DNA of 64,000 nucleotides, from the NCBI RefSeq assembly GCF_016811995.1, contig NZ_CP069159.1:3906001-3970000 (forward strand), given 5' to 3'. The stretch is from Citrobacter sp. R56. Its GTDB lineage: Bacteria > Pseudomonadota > Gammaproteobacteria > Enterobacterales > Enterobacteriaceae. Position numbers and translations under genes: made by a program. The notes below the pieces were generated by a model. It was not told the DNA's origin, searched no databases, and saw nothing but the letters and a program-made list of their open reading frames with translations. This document shows, one piece after another, positions 9,363 through 20,699 of the stretch (positions are counted from its first letter, which is position 1; each line of letters starts with the position of its first letter).

Positions 9363-9665
9363 ATCCGCTCTCCAGTCCGTCAAAACAACGTAGATATGCA
9401 GGCAGCAGCAACACCGCCACGTAAGAATCCATTACCACTTTTCGCAACCGTGCCGGAATAAATACCCGTGATACAGCGTAGAGAATTAAGTTTCATAGGT
9501 GGCTCTTATTATGTGATACAGAGGAAGTGACAATTTTAGTATTAATCTCTCCCACCCGTACCGCAACCGGTTACTGTAACCGGTTTCTGCGATTGTGAAG
9601 AGGATCTAATATTTGTGCATGTTACTGGATTGTTACTTTAAAATATTTACAGCGGTACTTTCCTT
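9363..9665. other. Divergent regulatory region of EIIC and the YbaK-like gene
   Basis: About 300 bp between the leftward EIIC gene and the rightward short ORF/deacylase pair. It holds the palindrome described separately at 9565-9585. No further gene was seen. Confidence 0.6.
9565..9585. promoter_or_regulatory. Perfect 21-bp palindrome, LacI/GalR-type operator candidate
   Basis: Left arm AACCGGTTAC (9565-9574), a single central T, right arm GTAACCGGTT (9576-9585). Each arm contains an ACCGGT core like those bound by LacI/GalR-family regulators (for example AscG). It lies upstream of the orphan EIIC gene; no cognate regulator gene is nearby. Confidence 0.55.
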
Positions 9666-9731
9666 ATGACAAATTACGCCACGCAGTTTTCCAAAGAACA
9701 GGGGCTGCTTACACCGCGTCAGGAGGAATGA
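9666..9731 (+). CDS. Short upstream ORF (21 codons) abutting the deacylase gene
   Basis: ATG at 9666 opens a 21-codon frame (MTNYATQFSK then EQGLLTPRQEE). Its TGA ends at 9731, immediately before the ATG of the YbaK-like gene at 9732. The AGGAGG of the downstream gene lies inside its last codons. It could be a leader peptide coupling translation or simply chance; its own ribosome site is weak. Confidence 0.3.
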   Translation: MTNYATQFSKEQGLLTPRQEE

Positions 9732-10190
9732 ATGAGTCTGCAATCTGTACGGCAATTTCTGGCCGAATATGCCCCCGATATTGAAATTATCGAATTAGAT
9801 CAGAGCACAGCAACGGTTGAACTGGCTGCAAGAGCCCATAATGTGGAGCCGGGACAAATTGCAAAAACGCTTTCCCTAAAGGTGAAAGACAACATTATTT
9901 TGGTTGTCGCCAAAGGTGATGTCCGCCTGGACAATAAGAAGCTCAAAGAAACATTTGGGGCGAAAGCGCGTATGCTCAGTTTTGATGAGGTGGTGAGTGC
10001 AACAGGTCATCCGCCTGGCGGCGTCTGTCCTTTTGGTCTGGAAACGCCTCTGTCAGTCTATTGCGATGTCTCCCTCAGGCATTACACAGAGGTATTGCCT
10101 GCTGCTGGCGCAACGAATAGTGCAATAAGAATTGCACCTGAAAGGATGGCCGAGTTGACTTCAGCGACCTGGATTGATGTCTGTCAGTGA
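9732..10190 (+). CDS. YbaK/EbsC-family aminoacyl-tRNA deacylase-like protein
   Basis: A 152-aa single-domain protein of the YbaK/ProX superfamily, which hydrolyses mischarged tRNAs such as Cys-tRNA(Pro) or Ala-tRNA(Pro). Family features visible are the N-terminal TVELAARAHNVEPGQIAKTL segment, the conserved lysine in QIAKTL, and the GxxPGGVCPFG loop near 94-103. Both are hallmarks of the editing site. It is distinct from the housekeeping YbaK copy. AGGAGGAATG just before the ATG is a strong ribosome site. The exact tRNA substrate cannot be read from sequence. Confidence 0.85.
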   Translation: MSLQSVRQFLAEYAPDIEIIELDQSTATVELAARAHNVEPGQIAKTLSLKVKDNIILVVAKGDVRLDNKKLKETFGAKARMLSFDEVVSATGHPPGGVCPFGLETPLSVYCDVSLRHYTEVLPAAGATNSAIRIAPERMAELTSATWIDVCQ

Positions 10191-10243
10191 TCCGCCGTCA
10201 AGTCTGAAGGATGCGCCTCGTTCGCCATTTCAGGTACACAGCG

Positions 10244-10918
10244 CTATGCCGTGTGTAGCGCTGAACGGGGGTCAAGGGCGCGCAGAGACAGCAAGATATC
10301 CGCCGCATCCAGCAATCCGGCATCAGAACTCACGCCCAGCTTGGACATCACATTAAATTTATGTGCCCGAATCGTTTTGATATTACGTTCAAGCTGCACG
10401 GCTATTTGAACCATCGAATAGCCGTGCGACATAAACCGTAAAATTTCACGCTCAGTAGGACTAATCATACGGCTCTGACTGGTAAACCAAAGATTGCTGC
10501 TGCTTTCCGTCACCCGACGTGCGCCATTCAGCGCTAAAGATAACTGTTCTTGTAAACTACTCAGCGGCGATGACTTACTTAATACACCATCCAGTTGCGA
10601 GGGTGACAGAGAGCCAATAAGACGGGCTTCATCATCGTCGTCGGCAATGACCAGTCTGCGCATACGCGGGAAATCGATCGCCAGTTCCGTCAGGCACGCT
10701 AACCCAACCCGACGATCTTCTCGTATTGCCGAAAGTGAGAAGATAACCGCAGAAAAAGGTGTATTAACCATCGCCGCTTTAAATTCAGACTGATTAGAAA
10801 AGAGATGAAGCTGATAGAGACATTCAGGATCTGAATTAAATAAACTCTTAATACCAATACTGCTCATTGCGCACTTTTCTACCAGTGCGACATTTCTCTT
10901 GATGATTCTTTTTTCCAT
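10244..10918 (-). CDS. bglJ: LuxR-type regulator BglJ
   Basis: DNA-binding partner of RcsB. In E. coli the BglJ-RcsB heterodimer relieves H-NS silencing of bgl and other loci. The 224-aa protein has a receiver-like N-terminal domain lacking the full phosphorylation pocket. Its C-terminal LuxR helix-turn-helix (about 155-215) contains [16 protein letters not shown] and [19 protein letters not shown], close to E. coli BglJ. Its start lies inside the end of yjjQ (40-bp overlap), so the pair forms one operon. Confidence 0.93.
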   Translation of the reverse strand: MEKRIIKRNVALVEKCAMSSIGIKSLFNSDPECLYQLHLFSNQSEFKAAMVNTPFSAVIFSLSAIREDRRVGLACLTELAIDFPRMRRLVIADDDDEARLIGSLSPSQLDGVLSKSSPLSSLQEQLSLALNGARRVTESSSNLWFTSQSRMISPTEREILRFMSHGYSMVQIAVQLERNIKTIRAHKFNVMSKLGVSSDAGLLDAADILLSLRALDPRSALHTA

Positions 10919-11601
10919 TCCGTGGTATCTCCATATACTGAAGGTAAGTTCAGTTCTCTTGCTCCTTGAGAACTGTTAATCCATGCGTACATTTCGGCAT
11001 TACTGTGTATGGACAAACGACGCATGGCACTGTTTTTCTGAGCACTGATGGTTTTATTACTCTTCTTCAACAACGTCGCTATTTGATTAATTCCCCAGCC
11101 TTTTCCGAGAAGCCGTAATACTTTACGCTCCGATAGCGTAAGAACCATCGACTGCCCACCATATTCCGTCATCTCTTGCAGTGTCGGAAACATCAGCGCT
11201 TTACTGATTCGCTCAGCGCTATAATTGCCTGAACGAATGGCATTAATCACGCTTTCGACCGGATCCTCATCAGAGAGCAACGTCGTTGCAGGTCCCATCA
11301 ATAGCTCAACGGCCGAAGGATAGTAAGTGCGGGAAACGAGAAAAATCCAATGAATATCACGATATTGCGTTAATAGCGTATAAAACTGTTCACAAACAAC
11401 ACGAGGTTGATTGCACTCCCCCGTTAAATCAACCAACACCAGTTCAGAGCGGCGCAGTTGCATCAACGTGAGCTCTTCGACTGAACGGCAGAATGTTAAC
11501 TCATGATCGGGAAAGTGACCCAGAAAGACGCCTCTTAGTCCGGCCTGGATAACGGGTATTTTACTGATAACAATTCCATTTTTGTAGCGTCCTGGCAACA
11601 T
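10879..11601 (-). CDS. yjjQ: LuxR-type regulator YjjQ
   Basis: A 240-aa transcription factor, in E. coli a repressor of motility and other envelope-related genes encoded with bglJ and silenced by H-NS. The C-terminal HTH (about 160-220) carries [16 protein letters not shown] and [18 protein letters not shown]. The upstream DNA (11,602-11,790) is very AT-rich, consistent with H-NS control. It is the first gene of the yjjQ-bglJ operon. Confidence 0.93.
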   Translation of the reverse strand: MLPGRYKNGIVISKIPVIQAGLRGVFLGHFPDHELTFCRSVEELTLMQLRRSELVLVDLTGECNQPRVVCEQFYTLLTQYRDIHWIFLVSRTYYPSAVELLMGPATTLLSDEDPVESVINAIRSGNYSAERISKALMFPTLQEMTEYGGQSMVLTLSERKVLRLLGKGWGINQIATLLKKSNKTISAQKNSAMRRLSIHSNAEMYAWINSSQGARELNLPSVYGDTTEWKKESSREMSHW

Positions 11602-11799
11602 ATTCCCTCCATATTCACATCCTTTCTTATTTCCACCTCAATTAATAAACCAAACATATAAATAGCGAGATGAAATTAAAATTAATTAACAATGTGAATT
11701 ATTCCATTATTTTATTTTTATACATTGTGACTGCGACCATACCAGAACCCACATAGTATAAGATCCTCTGAACATTATCACATAGTGTTTTATAAAAAC
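11602..11799. other. AT-rich yjjQ upstream region
   Basis: About 200 bases of markedly AT-rich DNA with no coding potential. It is the expected H-NS-silenced promoter of yjjQ-bglJ. The neighbouring hairpin and small gene are listed separately. Confidence 0.5.
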
Positions 11800-11844
11800 A
11801 ATTCCCGCACAATTAAATTAACCAAATTTAATTGTGCGGGAATT
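11790..11844 (-). terminator. Strong terminator for the small leftward gene
   Basis: Perfect 20-bp inverted repeat, arms 11800-11819 and 11825-11844, with a 5-nt loop. Read leftward, the stem is followed directly by GTTTTTATA. It lies 52 bp beyond the stop of the 35-codon ORF and upstream of yjjQ, so it most likely ends a transcript from that ORF and insulates yjjQ. Confidence 0.8.
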
Positions 11845-11895
11845 TAAGGTGAATTAATTTCGTTTAATAAATTCACAATATGTATTTGGCAACAT

Positions 11896-12003
11896 CTACT
11901 TATCTTCCCTTATGAATAAAGAGTAAATCTGCCACATCAGTAATCCCCATATAATCATAATGCTAGCAACAGGCGGGTGCGGAATATCGTCGGTGTACTT
12001 CAC
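11896..12003 (-). CDS. Probable 35-aa single-pass membrane protein
   Basis: A short frame starting with GTG at 12003, five bases after a near-perfect AGGAGGGG ribosome site. An ATG five codons upstream (12018) lacks a good site. The peptide has a short polar N-terminus with acidic residues and prolines, one hydrophobic stretch (about residues 12-30, rich in I, L, W and M) and a charged tail IREDK, the layout of known enterobacterial small membrane proteins. A dedicated strong terminator follows. I do not recognise a named gene and infer no function. Confidence 0.6.
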   Translation of the reverse strand: MKYTDDIPHPPVASIMIIWGLLMWQIYSLFIREDK

Positions 12004-12215
12004 GTCACCCCTCCTCATTGACACAACCTGATCAATGCACTGCAATGATGAGTCTAATCGCAAAACGGAGGGCGACACGGTTCAAATGTTCAAACCCATC
12101 GCCCTGACGTTTTTTTCAACACAAAGATTGATCCGGGCCAGAGCCAACGGACTCATACTTCGTGTTACAAAGAAGACTTTGTCATTTTTACCCGTCTTTT
12201 CAATCAGGGCGAGTC

Positions 12216-13456
<1,241 letters not shown>

Positions 13457-13585
13457 TTCCCCCTCCTCTGGAATCACTTTGCGAATAAGAGGCGGTGACC
13501 CCGCCTCCCTGCCGCTTCTGGTCATCGGTGTGTTACTATAAAAACAGTCTCCCTTCTCGGTTGTTGTTCCGTATTGAGAAACATT

Positions 13586-14125
13586 ATGTCTTGCAGAATT
13601 TTAACCCCAGACGTCATCGGTATTGACGCATTAGTCCACGATCACAACGCCGTGCTGGCGAAATCGGCTGGCGGCGCGGTCGCGGTATTTGCCAATAACG
13701 TGCCCGCATTTTATGCCGTCACGCCTGCCCGTCTGGCAGAATTGCTGGCGCTGGAAGAAAAACTGTCGCGCCCGGGAAGCGACATCACGCTGGACGCGCA
13801 GTTTTACGAAGAACCGCAGGCCGCACCCGTTGCGGTACCGATGGGGAAATTTGCGATGTATCCAGCCTGGCAACCGGACGCCGACTTCCAGCGTCAGGCG
13901 GCATTATGGGGCATCGCGTTACGAGAGCCGGCGACAGCGGAAGAGCTGGCGTCATTTGTGGCTTACTGGCAGGCGGAAGGCAAGGTCTTTCACCATGTTC
14001 AGTGGCAGCAAAAGCTGGCGCGCAGTCTCCAGATTGGCCGGTCCAGCAATGGCGGGATGCCCAAACGTGATGTGAATAGCATTAGCGAACCTGACAACCA
14101 CATTCCACCGGGATTTAGAGGGTAA
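13586..14125 (+). CDS. dnaT: Primosomal protein DnaT
   Basis: Primosome component (protein i) that acts after PriA/PriB to help load DnaB during replication restart. 179 aa from ATG 13586, identical in length to E. coli. The N-terminal oligomerisation region and C-terminal DNA-binding region ([20 protein letters not shown]) are conserved. dnaC starts two bases after its stop. Confidence 0.96.
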   Translation: MSCRILTPDVIGIDALVHDHNAVLAKSAGGAVAVFANNVPAFYAVTPARLAELLALEEKLSRPGSDITLDAQFYEEPQAAPVAVPMGKFAMYPAWQPDADFQRQAALWGIALREPATAEELASFVAYWQAEGKVFHHVQWQQKLARSLQIGRSSNGGMPKRDVNSISEPDNHIPPGFRG

Positions 14126-14127
14126 CG

Positions 14128-14865
14128 ATGAAAAACGTTGGCGATCTGATGAAACGTCTGCAAAAAATGATGCCGGCGAATGTAGTGCCTGCGTTTAAAA
14201 CAGGCGAAGAGCTGCTGGCATGGCAGAAAGAGCAGGGCGAAATTCGCGCTGCCGCGCTGGCCCGTGAAAACCGTGCAATGAAAATGCAGCGTACATTCAA
14301 CCGTTCCGGGATCCGCCCGTTACATCAAAACTGCTCGTTCGAAAACTATCGGGTCGAGTGCGACGGCCAAATGAACGCACTCAGCAAAGCCCGACAGTAT
14401 GTAGAAGAGTTCGATGGCAACATCGCCAGTTTTATCTTCTCGGGTAAACCCGGCACCGGAAAAAACCACCTTGCGGCGGCAATCTGCAACGAGCTGCTGC
14501 TGCGGGGAAAATCAGTCCTGATCATTACCGTCGCCGATATTATGTCAGCGATGAAAGAGACCTTCACGAATCGTGAAACCAGTGAAGAACAGCTGCTCAA
14601 CGACCTGAGCAATGTCGATCTGCTGGTGATCGACGAAATTGGCGTACAAACCGAATCTCGCTACGAAAAAGTGATCATCAATCAGATCGTCGATCGTCGC
14701 TCATCCTCAAAACGCCCTACCGGCATGCTGACCAACAGCAACATGGAAGAGATGAGCAAATTGCTCGGCGAGCGTGTGATGGATCGTATGCGTTTGGGCA
14801 ACAGTTTGTGGGTAAATTTCAACTGGGATAGCTATCGTAGCCGTGTGACCGGAAAAGAGTATTAA
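14128..14865 (+). CDS. dnaC: DnaB helicase loader DnaC
   Basis: AAA+ ATPase that binds DnaB and loads it at the origin or at restart forks. 245 aa as in E. coli. Walker A GKPGTGKN at 106-113, Walker B LLVIDEIG near 168-175, and the C-terminal arginine-finger region are intact. The N-terminal DnaB-binding segment (residues 1-50) is well conserved. Two-gene operon with dnaT. Confidence 0.97.
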   Translation: MKNVGDLMKRLQKMMPANVVPAFKTGEELLAWQKEQGEIRAAALARENRAMKMQRTFNRSGIRPLHQNCSFENYRVECDGQMNALSKARQYVEEFDGNIASFIFSGKPGTGKNHLAAAICNELLLRGKSVLIITVADIMSAMKETFTNRETSEEQLLNDLSNVDLLVIDEIGVQTESRYEKVIINQIVDRRSSSKRPTGMLTNSNMEEMSKLLGERVMDRMRLGNSLWVNFNWDSYRSRVTGKEY

Positions 14866-14926
14866 GACCATTCTTAATACGAGCAGCGCTATACTTTCGC
14901 TGAAAAGGCACATACGAGTTACCATT

Positions 14927-15415
14927 ATGAAAACAACAAAACGCATTCTGCGCTGCGCGATCGCCGCCAGCGCACTCATCTCCACCAGCATTTTCGCATC
15001 ATCCTGGCAGGATTCGCTCTCCAGCGCGGCCAACGAACTCACCAAAAGCACCACCTCAGGACAAAGCAGCACGTCGCTTTCCTCCCTCACCAGTCTGTTA
15101 AATGGCAGCACTGACGCCTTGAGCGCCAGCAACATGAACAACGCGGCGGGGATTTTGCAGTATTGCGCCAAACAAAAACTCGCGTCCGCGACCGATGCGG
15201 AAAACGTCAAAAATCAGGTTCTGGATAAACTGGGCCTGAGCGCAAACGAGCAAAAACAGGATACCAACTATATGGACGGTATTCAGGGTTTGCTGAACAC
15301 CAAAGACGGCCAGCAGTTGAATCTGAGCAACATAGGCAGCACGCCGCTGGCGGAGCAAGTTAAGACCAAAGCCTGCGATTTGGTACTTAAGCAAGGCATG
15401 AGTTTCATTTCCTAA
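14927..15415 (+). CDS. yjjA: Secreted DUF2501 protein YjjA
   Basis: A 162-aa exported protein with a clear signal peptide (KRILRCAIAASALISTSIFA, residues 6-25) and a serine/leucine-rich mature chain with two cysteines (near 81 and 152) that could pair in the periplasm. It matches E. coli YjjA by position and length. Function is not established. Independent promoter likely. Confidence 0.92.
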   Translation: MKTTKRILRCAIAASALISTSIFASSWQDSLSSAANELTKSTTSGQSSTSLSSLTSLLNGSTDALSASNMNNAAGILQYCAKQKLASATDAENVKNQVLDKLGLSANEQKQDTNYMDGIQGLLNTKDGQQLNLSNIGSTPLAEQVKTKACDLVLKQGMSFIS

Positions 15416-15426
15416 TCGCTCCACAC

Positions 15427-15459
15427 GCCGCGTTTTAGCGCCTGGGCAAGAAACGCGGC
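15427..15459 (+). terminator. Likely terminator of yjjA
   Basis: Arms GCCGCGTTT (15427-15435) and AAACGCGGC (15451-15459) form a 9-bp stem with a 15-nt loop, followed by a T/C-rich tract. Confidence 0.5.
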
Positions 15460-15682
15460 CTTAATCCTCTCTTTTCTCCCCTCACCCCTTGATACACGCC
15501 GGAATCGCGGGAAGTGATGGCGATCAAAATATACGCTTTCTAAACCAATTCTGAATAACAATGTAATTTAATGTCACTAGAATTGCAGCAGTGTAACATC
15601 GCAATTACATTGTATACCCCGAAAAAGATTAGCCCTCCTGATATTTAGCCGGGAGGAGCAGGCTATAACTGAGGATCGTTAG

Positions 15683-17974
15683 TTGTCTGAATTCCTGTCC
15701 ATCGCCCTGTTTCTCGCCTCTGTGCTGATTTATGCCTGGAAAGCGGGTCGTAACACCTGGTGGTTTGCAGCCACTCTGACGGTGCTCGGTCTTTTTGTTG
15801 TCCTGAACATTACACTCTATGCCAGCGACTACTTTACCGGCGACGGCATCAACGATGCGGTGCTCTACACGTTAACCAATAGCCTGACAGGCGCGGGCGT
15901 CAGTAAATACATTCTTCCGGGCGTGGGGATCGTCCTCGCGCTGACGCTGGTTTTTGGTGCGCTGGGCTGGGTTCTTCGCCGCCGTCGGCACCATCCCCAT
16001 CATATGGGGTATAGCCTGCTGGCACTGCTGCTGGCACTGGGTTCGGTAGACGCCAGCCCGGCGTTTCGCCAGATTACCGAGCTGGTGAAATCACAATCCC
16101 GCGATGGCGATCCTGATTTTACGGCTTATTACAAAGAGCCGTCGAAAACGATCCCCAACCCCAAACTGAATCTGGTCTATATCTATGGCGAAAGCCTTGA
16201 GCGCACCTATTTTGACAACGATGCCTTCCCGGATCTCACTCCGGAACTGGGCGCGTTGAAAAACGAAGGGCTGGATTTCAGTCAAACCATGCAATTGCCG
16301 GGCACGGATTACACCATTGCCGGGATGGTGGCCTCTCAGTGCGGTATACCGCTGTTTGCCCCCTTTGAAGGCAACGCCTCGGCATCGGTTTCCAGCTTCT
16401 TCCCGCAGAATATCTGCCTTGGCGATATCCTGAAGAACTCCGGTTACCAGAACTATTTTGTTCAGGGCGCGAACCTGCGTTTTGCCGGCAAAGATGTGTT
16501 CCTGAAATCCCACGGCTTCGATCATCTCTACGGTGCCGAAGAGTTAAAAACCGTGGTCGCGGACCCAACGTATCGTAATGACTGGGGTTTCTACGACGAT
16601 ACGGTACTCGACGAGGCATGGAAAAAGTTTGAAGAACTCTCTCGCTCCGGCCAGCGTTTTTCTCTGTTTACGCTGACCGTCGACACCCATCACCCGGATG
16701 GATTTATCTCGCGCACCTGCAACCGTAAACGCTACGACTTCGATGGCAAACCCAACCAGTCATTTAGCGCCGTCAGCTGCAGCCAGGAAAATATCGCCCA
16801 GTTTATCAATAAGATCAAAGCGTCTCCGTGGTTTAAAGACACCGTCATCGTCGTCTCTTCCGATCATCTGGCGATGAACAACACCGCATGGAAGTACCTG
16901 AATAAGCAGGATCGCAGCAACCTGTTTTTCGTTCTGCGCGGCGACCAGCCTCAGCAGGAGACGCTGGCGGTCAAACGCAACACGATGGATAACGGCGCGA
17001 CCGTGCTCGATATTCTCGGCGGGGATAACTTTATTGGGCTCGGGCGCAGCAGCTTGTCCGGCGAATCCATGTCGCTGGTGTTCCTGAACATTAAAGAGAA
17101 GGTTCTGGCGTGGAAACCCGACATCATCCGCTTGTGGAATTTCCCCAAAGAGATGAAAACGTTCACCATCGATCAGGATAAAAACATGATCGCTTTCTCG
17201 GGCAGCCATTTCCGTTTACCGCTGCTGCTGCGGGTCTCAGACAATCGCGTGGAACCGCTGCCGGAAAGCGAATACTCCGCGCCGCTACGCTTTCAGCTGG
17301 CGGATTTTGCCCCACGCGACAACTTTGTCTGGGTCGACCGCTGCTACAAAATGGCGCAACTGTGGTCGCCGGAACTGGCGCTCTCCACCGACTGGTGTGT
17401 CTCTCAGGGCCAGTTGGGTGGGGAGCAAGTCGTACAGCACGTGAACAAGGCACAGTGGAAGGGCAAGACGGCGTTTAAGAACACCATCATCGATATGGAA
17501 CGCTATAAAGGCAACGTGGATACGCTGAAAATCGTCGATAACGATATTCGCTACAAAGCGGACAGTTTCGTCTTTAACGTGGCAGGCGCGCCGGAAGAGG
17601 TGAAGCAGTTCAGCGGTATCTCTCGCCCGGAATCCTGGGGGCGCTGGTCCAACGCGCAACTGGGAGAAGAGGTCAAAATCGAGTACAAGACGCCGTTGCC
17701 CAAAAAATTCGATCTGGTGATCACCGCCAAAGCCTACGGCGCGAACGCCGATCGCCCCATTCCGGTACGTGTGGGCAAAGAAGAACAAATCCTGCGCTTG
17801 GGTAACGACATCACCACGACCATACTGCATTTTGACAATCCGGAAGCGGCCAGCACGCTGGTGATCGCGCCGCCCGACCCGCAATCCACCAACGAGGGCA
17901 ACATTTTGGGGCACTCGCCACGTAAACTGGGGATCGGTATGGTGGAAATCAAAGTGGTGAATGCCGAAGGATAA
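15683..17974 (+). CDS. opgB: Phosphoglycerol transferase I (OpgB)
   Basis: Transfers sn-1-phosphoglycerol from phosphatidylglycerol to osmoregulated periplasmic glucans. 763 aa as in E. coli, starting at TTG 15683 ([10 protein letters not shown]), the same unusual start used in E. coli. Three N-terminal membrane segments are followed by a large periplasmic sulfatase/alkaline-phosphatase-fold domain. Metal-site blocks [12 protein letters not shown], the catalytic-threonine region [11 protein letters not shown], and the SSDHLAM motif are all present. The upstream 270 bp carry its osmotically controlled promoter. Confidence 0.97.
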   Translation: MSEFLSIALFLASVLIYAWKAGRNTWWFAATLTVLGLFVVLNITLYASDYFTGDGINDAVLYTLTNSLTGAGVSKYILPGVGIVLALTLVFGALGWVLRRRRHHPHHMGYSLLALLLALGSVDASPAFRQITELVKSQSRDGDPDFTAYYKEPSKTIPNPKLNLVYIYGESLERTYFDNDAFPDLTPELGALKNEGLDFSQTMQLPGTDYTIAGMVASQCGIPLFAPFEGNASASVSSFFPQNICLGDILKNSGYQNYFVQGANLRFAGKDVFLKSHGFDHLYGAEELKTVVADPTYRNDWGFYDDTVLDEAWKKFEELSRSGQRFSLFTLTVDTHHPDGFISRTCNRKRYDFDGKPNQSFSAVSCSQENIAQFINKIKASPWFKDTVIVVSSDHLAMNNTAWKYLNKQDRSNLFFVLRGDQPQQETLAVKRNTMDNGATVLDILGGDNFIGLGRSSLSGESMSLVFLNIKEKVLAWKPDIIRLWNFPKEMKTFTIDQDKNMIAFSGSHFRLPLLLRVSDNRVEPLPESEYSAPLRFQLADFAPRDNFVWVDRCYKMAQLWSPELALSTDWCVSQGQLGGEQVVQHVNKAQWKGKTAFKNTIIDMERYKGNVDTLKIVDNDIRYKADSFVFNVAGAPEEVKQFSGISRPESWGRWSNAQLGEEVKIEYKTPLPKKFDLVITAKAYGANADRPIPVRVGKEEQILRLGNDITTTILHFDNPEAASTLVIAPPDPQSTNEGNILGHSPRKLGIGMVEIKVVNAEG

Positions 17975-17992
17975 CCCCGAATGGAGAGTATC

Positions 17993-18021
17993 GGCCCGAT
18001 AAGCGTCACGCCACCGGGCCT
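17993..18021. repeat. REP-like element after opgB
   Basis: GCCCGATAAGCG... CGCCACCGGGC is a degenerate REP palindrome, as commonly found after enterobacterial operons. Confidence 0.5.
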
Positions 18022-18034
18022 CTCTTTATCAGTG

Positions 18035-18068
18035 AAAAAAACAGCGCCCAACACGGCTCCGGGCGCTG
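18035..18068 (-). terminator. Terminator of the lgoD-uxaB-like operon
   Basis: Arms CAGCGCCC (18042-18049) and GGGCGCTG (18061-18068). Leftward it ends in a run of seven T. It lies 10 bp beyond the reductase stop codon. Confidence 0.85.
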
Positions 18069-18078
18069 CATGGCAACT

Positions 18079-19524
18079 TTAATCCAGCGCTTTCACCGCT
18101 TGACGCATTCCCTGTACCCGTATATTTTCCAGGCTGGCAGTCACTTGGGCGGTAAGCCCTGGCAACAACGTTAAATCCTCGCCCCAGTGTGCTTTATCAC
18201 TGAGTACGGCATCGACCAGTTCCTGCAACGTCAGTTCTGCGCCCACGCGCGGCCACAGCTGTTGATAGCGTGTGAGCCACTGCTCATCGTCCTGGAGTGG
18301 ATACGCCTCTCCTGCCCGTTCGCCGCGGTAAAAAGCGATCAACGCCGCAAGCGCAAACGTCAGCCGAACGGGATAGGTATTGCTCTGCTGACCTGCCAGC
18401 AACTGAGGCAAAATACGCGTGCGGAATTTCGTCATACCGTTGAGCGCAATAGAAAGTAGCTGATGGCGGATATACGGATTCTGGAAACGTCCTGTCACCG
18501 CATCGGCAAATTCACGCAGTTCAGCGGCGGGCAGATCCAGGACCGGAATAATCTCCTGGTGAATCGCCTTTTCCACAAAGCGACGCACATCCTCGTCCTG
18601 CATCGCCTCGCCGACCGTTTCCAGCCCGCACAGCCACGCCACCGGAACCAGTGCGGTATGCGCACCGTTGAGAATGGCGACTTTACGCTCTTTATACGGT
18701 TTGATGTCGGCGACAATGCGAATATTCAGCGAACATTCCGTCAATTTCAGCGCCTCGGCCAGCCAGGCCGGTCCCTGGATCACAAACAGATAAAAATGCT
18801 CGGCGGTGTCGAGAAACGCATCGTGATACCCCAACTGTGCTTCCAGCGCTGGTACCTCCTCGCGCGGATAGCCGGTCACGATCCTGTCCACCAACGTGGA
18901 GCAAAATGTGTTTGCCGTTTCCAGCCAGTCGAGAAACGCCGGAGACAACTGCCACTCCTGCGCATAACGCTGAATTAACGCCTTGAGCGCATCGCCGTTA
19001 TAGTCGATCAGTTCGCAGGGAATCATTACCCAGCCTTTGTCTGGCGCGCCGTTGAAGTGATTAAAACGCTCCAGCAACAGACGTGTCAGTTTCGCCGGGA
19101 AACTCACCGGCGGGGCATCATCGATACTGTCACCTTCGTGATAGCCGATCCCTGCCTCAGTGGTGTTAGAAAACACAAAGCGGATATCGGGGTTATGCGC
19201 CAGCGCCAGGTACCCGGCAAAATCCTGATACGGGTTGATCTCGTTATTCACCGAGCGGATCAGACGCGCGTCACTAACGGCCTCGCCCTGCTCATTCAGG
19301 CCACGGATCACCGTGGTGTACAGGCCATCCTGGATATTGAGCGACGGCGGAAAATCGGTATTAATAGGGCGAACAATGGTGATGCCAGCCTGCAGATCCG
19401 TCGTCTCGTTGAGAACATCCAGCTGCCAGTCTACAAACGCCCGCAGAAAATTACCTTCGCCAAACTGGATCACTTTCGTCGGGTAGTTGTGGCCAGGAAA
19501 ATCCTGTCGATTCAATGTTTTCAT
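18079..19524 (-). CDS. Tagaturonate reductase paralogue (UxaB family)
   Basis: NAD-dependent altronate oxidoreductase family; UxaB interconverts D-tagaturonate and D-altronate. 481 aa, closely matching E. coli UxaB (483 aa) over its length. It includes the N-terminal [13 protein letters not shown] nucleotide-binding block, the FSNTTEAGI and [13 protein letters not shown] segments, and the [16 protein letters not shown] catalytic region. It starts 13 bp after lgoD and shares its operon. LgoD makes D-tagaturonate, so this enzyme would carry out the next step locally. K-12 has no such gene here; a second uxaB probably exists elsewhere. Confidence 0.88.
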   Translation of the reverse strand: MKTLNRQDFPGHNYPTKVIQFGEGNFLRAFVDWQLDVLNETTDLQAGITIVRPINTDFPPSLNIQDGLYTTVIRGLNEQGEAVSDARLIRSVNNEINPYQDFAGYLALAHNPDIRFVFSNTTEAGIGYHEGDSIDDAPPVSFPAKLTRLLLERFNHFNGAPDKGWVMIPCELIDYNGDALKALIQRYAQEWQLSPAFLDWLETANTFCSTLVDRIVTGYPREEVPALEAQLGYHDAFLDTAEHFYLFVIQGPAWLAEALKLTECSLNIRIVADIKPYKERKVAILNGAHTALVPVAWLCGLETVGEAMQDEDVRRFVEKAIHQEIIPVLDLPAAELREFADAVTGRFQNPYIRHQLLSIALNGMTKFRTRILPQLLAGQQSNTYPVRLTFALAALIAFYRGERAGEAYPLQDDEQWLTRYQQLWPRVGAELTLQELVDAVLSDKAHWGEDLTLLPGLTAQVTASLENIRVQGMRQAVKALD

Positions 19525-19537
19525 TGCTATATCCCTG

Positions 19538-20560
19538 TCAGAAAGTAATCACGCCTTTGATAAGCTCGTGGTTGTTAATCACATCACTTTCGTAAATCTC
19601 CGCCAGCGTGGTGAAGGGATAGCGGTGCGTCAGCATCATGTCTGCGGTCAGCTTACCTTCCGCCATCAGCTGCCCTACTTTGGCGAAATCCTCCGGCGTG
19701 GCGTTACGACTGCCCATCATGGTGGTCTCTTTTTTGTGAAACTCAGGGTCGGAAAACTGCAGATCCCCCTTAAACAGCCCAACGAAAACAATGCTGCCGC
19801 CATGGCGAATCAGGTTAACGCTATTGTTCATCGCATGCGGATTCCCCGTGGCATCAATGACTTTTAGCGCCAGGGAACCGCCGAATTGCGCGCGTAATTG
19901 TGCGTCAAAATCGTCGGCAGAGGGATCAATCACCGGGAGTTCCAGCCGAGAGGTCACATGCTCCCGACGGGCCAGACTGGTATCAGCGACCACCACCTGC
20001 GCGCCGTCGGCGTTGGCGATAGCCGCCGCCCCCAGCCCTATCGGACCTGCGCCCACCACCAGTACCTGCTCGCCTGGCGCAATCGCCGCCCGGCGTACCG
20101 CATGCGCGCTAATAGCGTAGGGTTCAATCAGCGCCGCCGCCTGCGGATCAATACCGTCAGCCGCCAGCAGGTTAGTCGCAGGTACAGACAAATACTCGCT
20201 AAAGCCGCCATCCTGATGCACGCCAATCACCGAAATTTTCTCGCAGCAGTTGGTACGCCCACTGTTACACGCCGGACATTGCTGGCAGGCCACGTAGGGA
20301 ATCACTGCGACCTGTTGACCCATTTTCAGATGCGAAATATTTTTACCTAACCCGGCAATTTCGCCACATATTTCATGGCCCAACACACGAGGATAACTGA
20401 AAAAAGGTTGATTGCCTCCCCAGGCATGAATATCGGTACCGCAAATCCCTACGGATTTAATTTTTATTAATGCTTCATCCTCACCAGGAATAGGAACTTG
20501 ACGTTCTTCCCAAACTAATTTTTTCGGTTCCTGGCAAATCAGCGTATTCATCGTTGACAT
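19538..20560 (-). CDS. lgoD: L-galactonate 5-dehydrogenase LgoD
   Basis: Zinc-dependent medium-chain dehydrogenase that oxidises L-galactonate to D-tagaturonate. 340 aa, same length as E. coli LgoD (YjjN). The catalytic zinc region [12 protein letters not shown] and GHEICGE, the structural-zinc cysteines [15 protein letters not shown], and the NAD fold [12 protein letters not shown] are complete. It is divergent from lgoR and followed closely by the tagaturonate reductase gene. Confidence 0.95.
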   Translation of the reverse strand: MSTMNTLICQEPKKLVWEERQVPIPGEDEALIKIKSVGICGTDIHAWGGNQPFFSYPRVLGHEICGEIAGLGKNISHLKMGQQVAVIPYVACQQCPACNSGRTNCCEKISVIGVHQDGGFSEYLSVPATNLLAADGIDPQAAALIEPYAISAHAVRRAAIAPGEQVLVVGAGPIGLGAAAIANADGAQVVVADTSLARREHVTSRLELPVIDPSADDFDAQLRAQFGGSLALKVIDATGNPHAMNNSVNLIRHGGSIVFVGLFKGDLQFSDPEFHKKETTMMGSRNATPEDFAKVGQLMAEGKLTADMMLTHRYPFTTLAEIYESDVINNHELIKGVITF

Positions 20561-20699
20561 GATTCAGCTCTCCTGTTTTTCGTTGCATCAGATATCGATG
20601 AAAATAAAAATATCGAAGAGACAGGAAACGGAATTTGTGAATACCGACGCATAAAAATGTTTTAAATCGGGTTTTAATACGCGCAAAAAGGAGAGACCG

